NCBI GenBank assembly: GCA_910585735.1
Contig: CAJUEU010000042.1
Coordinates: forward strand, 1 to 15,874
DNA length: 15,874 bases
Reading direction: 5' to 3'
DNA from: an uncultured Oscillospiraceae bacterium
GTDB taxonomy: Bacteria > Bacillota > Clostridia > Oscillospirales > Oscillospiraceae
This document shows positions 13,459-15,874 of this stretch, one piece after another. Every line of letters begins with the position of its first letter. Position 1 is the stretch's first letter. Under the pieces are notes generated by a model that saw only the letters and a list, made by a program, of their open reading frames with translations, was not told the DNA's origin and did no database searches. The translations under genes and the position numbers were made by a program.

Positions 13459-14180
13459 CACCACTCGATCTGCCCAAACAGCTCCCCAATAGGGCCCTGA
13501 AGCACCAGGTCGGCAGAGTGGTCGGCGGGGGTGGGAGCCTTGTTGACGATGACAAGCCGCTTTCCACGGTAGTAATTTATCAGTCCGGCGGCGGGGTAGA
13601 CCGCCAGAGAGGTGCCCCCAATGATGAGAAGGTCAGCCATCCGAATGGCTTCTACTGCCCCCTGGAGGATCTCCTGGTCCAGTCCCTCCTCGTAGAGTAC
13701 CACGTCGGGCTTGATGAGCCCTCCACAGGCGTCGCACCGGGGGGCTCCGTCACTTTCCTTTACGTACTTGGCGTCAAAAAGCTTGCCGCAGTGGATGCAG
13801 TAGTTTCGGTGGACGCTGCCGTGGAGCTCATAGACCCGTCTGCTGCCGGCGGCCTGGTGGAGCCCGTCGATGTTTTGGGTCACCACAGCGGCAAGGTGCC
13901 CCCGGACCTCCCATTCCGCCAGCCTTTGGTGGGCGGTGTTGGGCTTTGCGTCCAGATAGAGCATCTTATCCTTGTAGAAGCGGTAAAAGGCCTCAGTCCT
14001 GGATTCAAAATAGCTGTGGCTGATGATGGTCTCGGGAGGCTCGTCATACTTCAGGTTGTAAAGCCCGTCCACACTGCGGAAATCGGGGATACCGCTCTCG
14101 GTGGATACCCCGGCGCCCCCGAAAAAGACCGCCCGGGAGCTCTCCCGAAGCCATTGAGCTAAAGTTTTCAGTTCTGCCAT
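13458..14180 (-). CDS. cobB: NAD-dependent protein deacylase, sirtuin (CobB/Sir2 type)
   Basis: A 240-residue sirtuin that removes acyl groups from lysines using NAD. Visible motifs are GAGVSTESGIPDFRS (22-36), TQNIDGLH (101-108) for NAD, catalytic His120 in ELHG, four zinc cysteines (C128, C131, C149, C152) and GTSLAVYPA (189-197). The length is normal. The ATG at 14180 is 4 nt after the upstream gene's stop and gives the usual N-terminus; an in-frame ATG at 14210 would overlap that gene by 26 nt. It lies in a minus-strand run with the LURP-one-like gene, with which it is probably co-transcribed. The gene symbol follows common usage for bacterial class III-like sirtuins; acyl specificity cannot be read from sequence. 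Confidence 0.94.
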   Translation of the reverse strand: MAELKTLAQWLRESSRAVFFGGAGVSTESGIPDFRSVDGLYNLKYDEPPETIISHSYFESRTEAFYRFYKDKMLYLDAKPNTAHQRLAEWEVRGHLAAVVTQNIDGLHQAAGSRRVYELHGSVHRNYCIHCGKLFDAKYVKESDGAPRCDACGGLIKPDVVLYEEGLDQEILQGAVEAIRMADLLIIGGTSLAVYPAAGLINYYRGKRLVIVNKAPTPADHSADLVLQGPIGELFGQIEW

Positions 14181-14184
14181 AGCT

Positions 14185-14655
14185 TTACCCCTGCCCGCAC
14201 TTCTCGGCATCGATGGCCAGCACCACCATGAGGGAGGCTAGAGCGTTGGACGGATCTTCCACCTCGATGACATAGGTGTCGGTCCACTGGAACAGCTCCT
14301 TGCTGATGACAGCGATGGGCCCCTGGCTGGGGCTCTCAATGGTGTAGTCCCACCCCCAGAAGTCACCCGCTACCTCCCAGTCGGCAATGTCCATAGAAAA
14401 CCGGGGGTGGAGCAGATCGAATTCCTTCTGGAGACAGCCCCAGTATTCCTCTCCGGCGTAAAATTCAAACTTGGGCAGGAAGGTGAATACCTTTTCCTGT
14501 ACCGTGCCGATATGGTTGCCGTAGGGGTCCAGGATATGGAGACAGTGGCCCCAGCTCAGCTTGCCCTCCACGGTGAAAAGAGTGTTGCCCTCCTCGTCGT
14601 AGATGTCATAGCTATCGAACCAGGAGAAAAGACGCTGCTTGAACAGTAATTTCAT
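14185..14655 (-). CDS. LURP-one-related / YxjI-like protein
   Basis: A 156-residue protein matching the beta-rich LURP-one-related (tubby-like) pattern: MKLLFKQRLFSWFDSYDIYDEEGNTLFTVEGK, followed by LHILDPYGNHIGTVQEK and a WEVAGDFWGWDYTI strand. Members such as YxjI are widespread in Firmicutes and functionally poorly understood, perhaps membrane or phospholipid associated. The ATG at 14655 has AGAAGG about 8 nt upstream; a longer in-frame reading would run through the upstream gene's terminator hairpin. No signal or membrane segment. The sirtuin follows after 4 nt. No promoter fits in the short gap after the upstream terminator, so expression may rely on read-through. Confidence 0.8.
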   Translation of the reverse strand: MKLLFKQRLFSWFDSYDIYDEEGNTLFTVEGKLSWGHCLHILDPYGNHIGTVQEKVFTFLPKFEFYAGEEYWGCLQKEFDLLHPRFSMDIADWEVAGDFWGWDYTIESPSQGPIAVISKELFQWTDTYVIEVEDPSNALASLMVVLAIDAEKCGQG

Positions 14656-14681
14656 GAAAAAACCTTCTTTTCCGCAATGAA

Positions 14682-14709
14682 AAAGCGGGAGGCAGACGCC
14701 TCCCGCTTT
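14682..14709 (-). terminator. Terminator after the CD1247-type gene
   Basis: A 12-bp stem (AAAGCGGGAGGC with GCCTCCCGCTTT) and a 4-nt loop, followed on the minus strand by a T5 tract. It lies within a few nucleotides of that gene's stop and just before the LURP-one-like start. Confidence 0.85.
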
Positions 14710-14713
14710 GCTG

Positions 14714-15190
14714 TTATTCCTCGCCCTCGGGGGCGTCGGCGGTATCCTCGCCGTCGTGCTTGTGGCAGCAGCCATGTCCTCCGTGGCCGCAGCAGTGCTT
14801 TTCCTCGTCGTTGAGGTCAATGGCGAAGCGGTCACCGCAACCGGGACATTCCACCACGCCGGCCTCCAGAACATCCTCGTCAATGACGATGTCGGCGCCG
14901 CAGGTGGGACAGGCTACCTCGAAGAAATCCTCGTCCTCGTCGTAGTCATCATAGTTGTCCTCATCCTCATCATAGACGAGCTCTTCCACATCGGAGAGGT
15001 CTTCAGAGACAGCGTCCAGCTCTTCGCCCAGATCCTCCATGTCGTCCTCCAGAGCCTCGATGGAAAGTCCCATCTCCTCCAGGATGCCGATCATCACTGA
15101 AATGAGCTTGCCCTCCTTGGATTTCTCGGTGTCCAGGTTCAGGCCCTCAGCCAGGCCTTTCAGGTAAGCGACCTTCTCAGAAATAGTCAT
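14714..15190 (-). CDS. CD1247 N-terminal-domain protein with zinc ribbon and His/Cys-rich tail
   Basis: A 158-residue acidic protein of a Clostridia-specific conserved family. The N-terminal 70 residues are helical (MTISEKVAYLKGLAEGLNLD...), matching the CD1247 N-terminal domain. An Asp/Glu/Tyr-rich linker follows (about 73-90). A zinc ribbon has CPTC (94-97) and CPGC (115-118). The C-terminus is a dense His/Cys stretch (132-145, HCCGHGGHGCCHKH) that should bind metal ions. AAAAGGAG lies 6 nt before the ATG. Its function is unknown. It is downstream of efp, separated by a long palindromic element and no T-tailed terminator, so the two may share a transcript. Confidence 0.85.
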   Translation of the reverse strand: MTISEKVAYLKGLAEGLNLDTEKSKEGKLISVMIGILEEMGLSIEALEDDMEDLGEELDAVSEDLSDVEELVYDEDEDNYDDYDEDEDFFEVACPTCGADIVIDEDVLEAGVVECPGCGDRFAIDLNDEEKHCCGHGGHGCCHKHDGEDTADAPEGEE

Positions 15191-15225
15191 AGTAAACTCC
15201 TTTTCTATAGGTTATCATGCTCTGC

Positions 15226-15330
15226 TTTGGGCGCATGGCCGTTTCGCTTTCCCTTCGACTCGGGCTGGTAGGCAGTCCATGGACTGCCATCACGCCCTCG
15301 CTCTGATCTAAGCGTCCCTATGCGCCTAAA
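15226..15330. repeat. Long nested palindromic element between efp and the CD1247-type gene
   Basis: The outer arms TTTGGGCGCAT (15226-15236) and ATGCGCCTAAA (15320-15330) match at 10 of 11 positions. At the centre is a perfect 18-bp palindrome GGCAGTCCATGGACTGCC (15271-15288), flanked by partly pairing GGGC/GCCC arms. The whole could fold into a branched hairpin about 105 nt long in the RNA. It has no terminal T tract. It may be a dispersed intergenic repeat or a structured leader. Confidence 0.6.
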
Positions 15331-15338
15331 CTACGCAC

Positions 15339-15874
15339 TTAACCCTTGCAGCGCTCAAGATACTCGCCGGTGCGGGTGTCGATCTTGATCTTGTCGCCGG
15401 GGTTGATGAAGAGAGGCACCTTGATCTCGGCGCCGGTCTCCACGGTGGCTGGCTTGGTCACGTTGGTAGCGGTGTCGCCCTTGACACCGGGGTCGGACTC
15501 GGTGACCACCAGCTCTACGAAGTTGGGGGCCTCCACGCCCACTACCTTCTCCTTGTAGATCATAAGCTTGCACATGGTCTCCTCCTTCACGAAGGCGAAG
15601 CCATCGGGCAGGTCACCCTGAGAAACGGGCACCATGTCGAAGGTCTCTTGGTCCATGAAGTAGTAGAGGTCGCCGTCGTTGTAACTGTACTGAGCATCCT
15701 TGCGCTCGATATAAGCGCTCTCGAACTTGGCGGTGGGGTTGAACGAGGTCTCGGTCACGCCGCCTCCCAGAACGTCCTTCATCTTGGTGCGCACAAAAGC
15801 GGCGCCCTTGCCGGGCTTCACGTGCTGGAACTCGACCACCTGCATGACCTTGCCGTCCATCTCGAAGGTCACGC
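15339..15874 (-). CDS. efp: Elongation factor P (5' end cut by window edge)
   Basis: The C-terminal roughly 178 residues of EF-P, which binds ribosomes stalled at polyproline stretches and promotes peptide-bond formation. Domain I contains the tip loop HVKPGKGAAFVRTKMKD, with the lysine normally modified in Firmicutes. Domains II and III follow, ending with VPLFINPGDKIKIDTRTGEYLERCKG, a classic EF-P end. The family begins about 10 residues before TFEMDGK, so only the very start is missing; a GTG at 15872 is an internal Val codon (GVTFE), not the start. No T-tailed terminator is visible after the stop. Confidence 0.97.
   Translation of the reverse strand, partial: VTFEMDGKVMQVVEFQHVKPGKGAAFVRTKMKDVLGGGVTETSFNPTAKFESAYIERKDAQYSYNDGDLYYFMDQETFDMVPVSQGDLPDGFAFVKEETMCKLMIYKEKVVGVEAPNFVELVVTESDPGVKGDTATNVTKPATVETGAEIKVPLFINPGDKIKIDTRTGEYLERCKG

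Noticed and set aside
13518..14162. 214-codon plus-strand open frame opposite the sirtuin
   Set aside because: Shadow of the sirtuin gene; no independent ribosome binding site or motif.
1..15874. CRISPR array, insertion sequence or transposase
   Set aside because: No regularly spaced repeats and no transposase or integrase motif in any frame.

Overview
The window looks like a chromosomal segment of a high-GC member of the Clostridia, most plausibly Oscillospiraceae (Flavonifractor/Lawsonibacter-like). This is inferred from the CD1247-type zinc-ribbon protein, the Firmicutes-type EF-P loop, the PotC-PotD fusion, strong AGGAGG ribosome binding sites and GC-rich codon use. No species call can be made from sequence alone.

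Layout. Positions 1-98 hold nothing I recognise. 99-1859 is a divergent pair: a stand-alone PTS lactose/cellobiose-type IIA gene (minus) and a LacI-family repressor (plus), separated by about 400 bp with two good promoters and a repeated octamer that may be the operator. 1860-2185 is non-coding, with two terminators and a tRNA-like remnant or attachment-site scar. 2186-6118 (minus) is a polyamine ABC transporter operon, potA-potB-potCD, with the second permease and the substrate-binding protein fused. It has a consensus promoter and a hairpin at the very 5' end of its mRNA.

6280-9063 (plus) is a compact, partly AT-rich accessory cassette. It encodes a ribbon-helix-helix protein with an uncharacterised C-terminal domain, an endonuclease/exonuclease/phosphatase-family enzyme, a PPP-type metallophosphatase and a second metallophosphoesterase. 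Starts are overlapping or coupled, all catalytic motifs are intact, and a promoter precedes the first gene. This is the best candidate here for an undescribed system, possibly nucleic-acid or nucleotide processing under RHH autoregulation.

9152-12519 (plus) is a second uncharacterised operon: an ATP-grasp ligase, a PHP-domain metallo-hydrolase and a divergent polysaccharide deacetylase fused to S-layer-homology-like repeats but lacking a signal peptide. It has a clear promoter and terminator. 12567-12714 is a complete tRNA-Gly(CCC) unit, followed closely by a class I glutamine amidotransferase-like hydrolase (12744-13409).

13411-15874 is read on the minus strand. From upstream to downstream it holds EF-P (5' end cut by the window edge), a long palindromic intergenic element, a CD1247-type acidic zinc-ribbon protein with its own terminator, a LURP-one-related/YxjI-like protein and a sirtuin (CobB type). 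The sirtuin converges on the amidotransferase at a strong bidirectional terminator.
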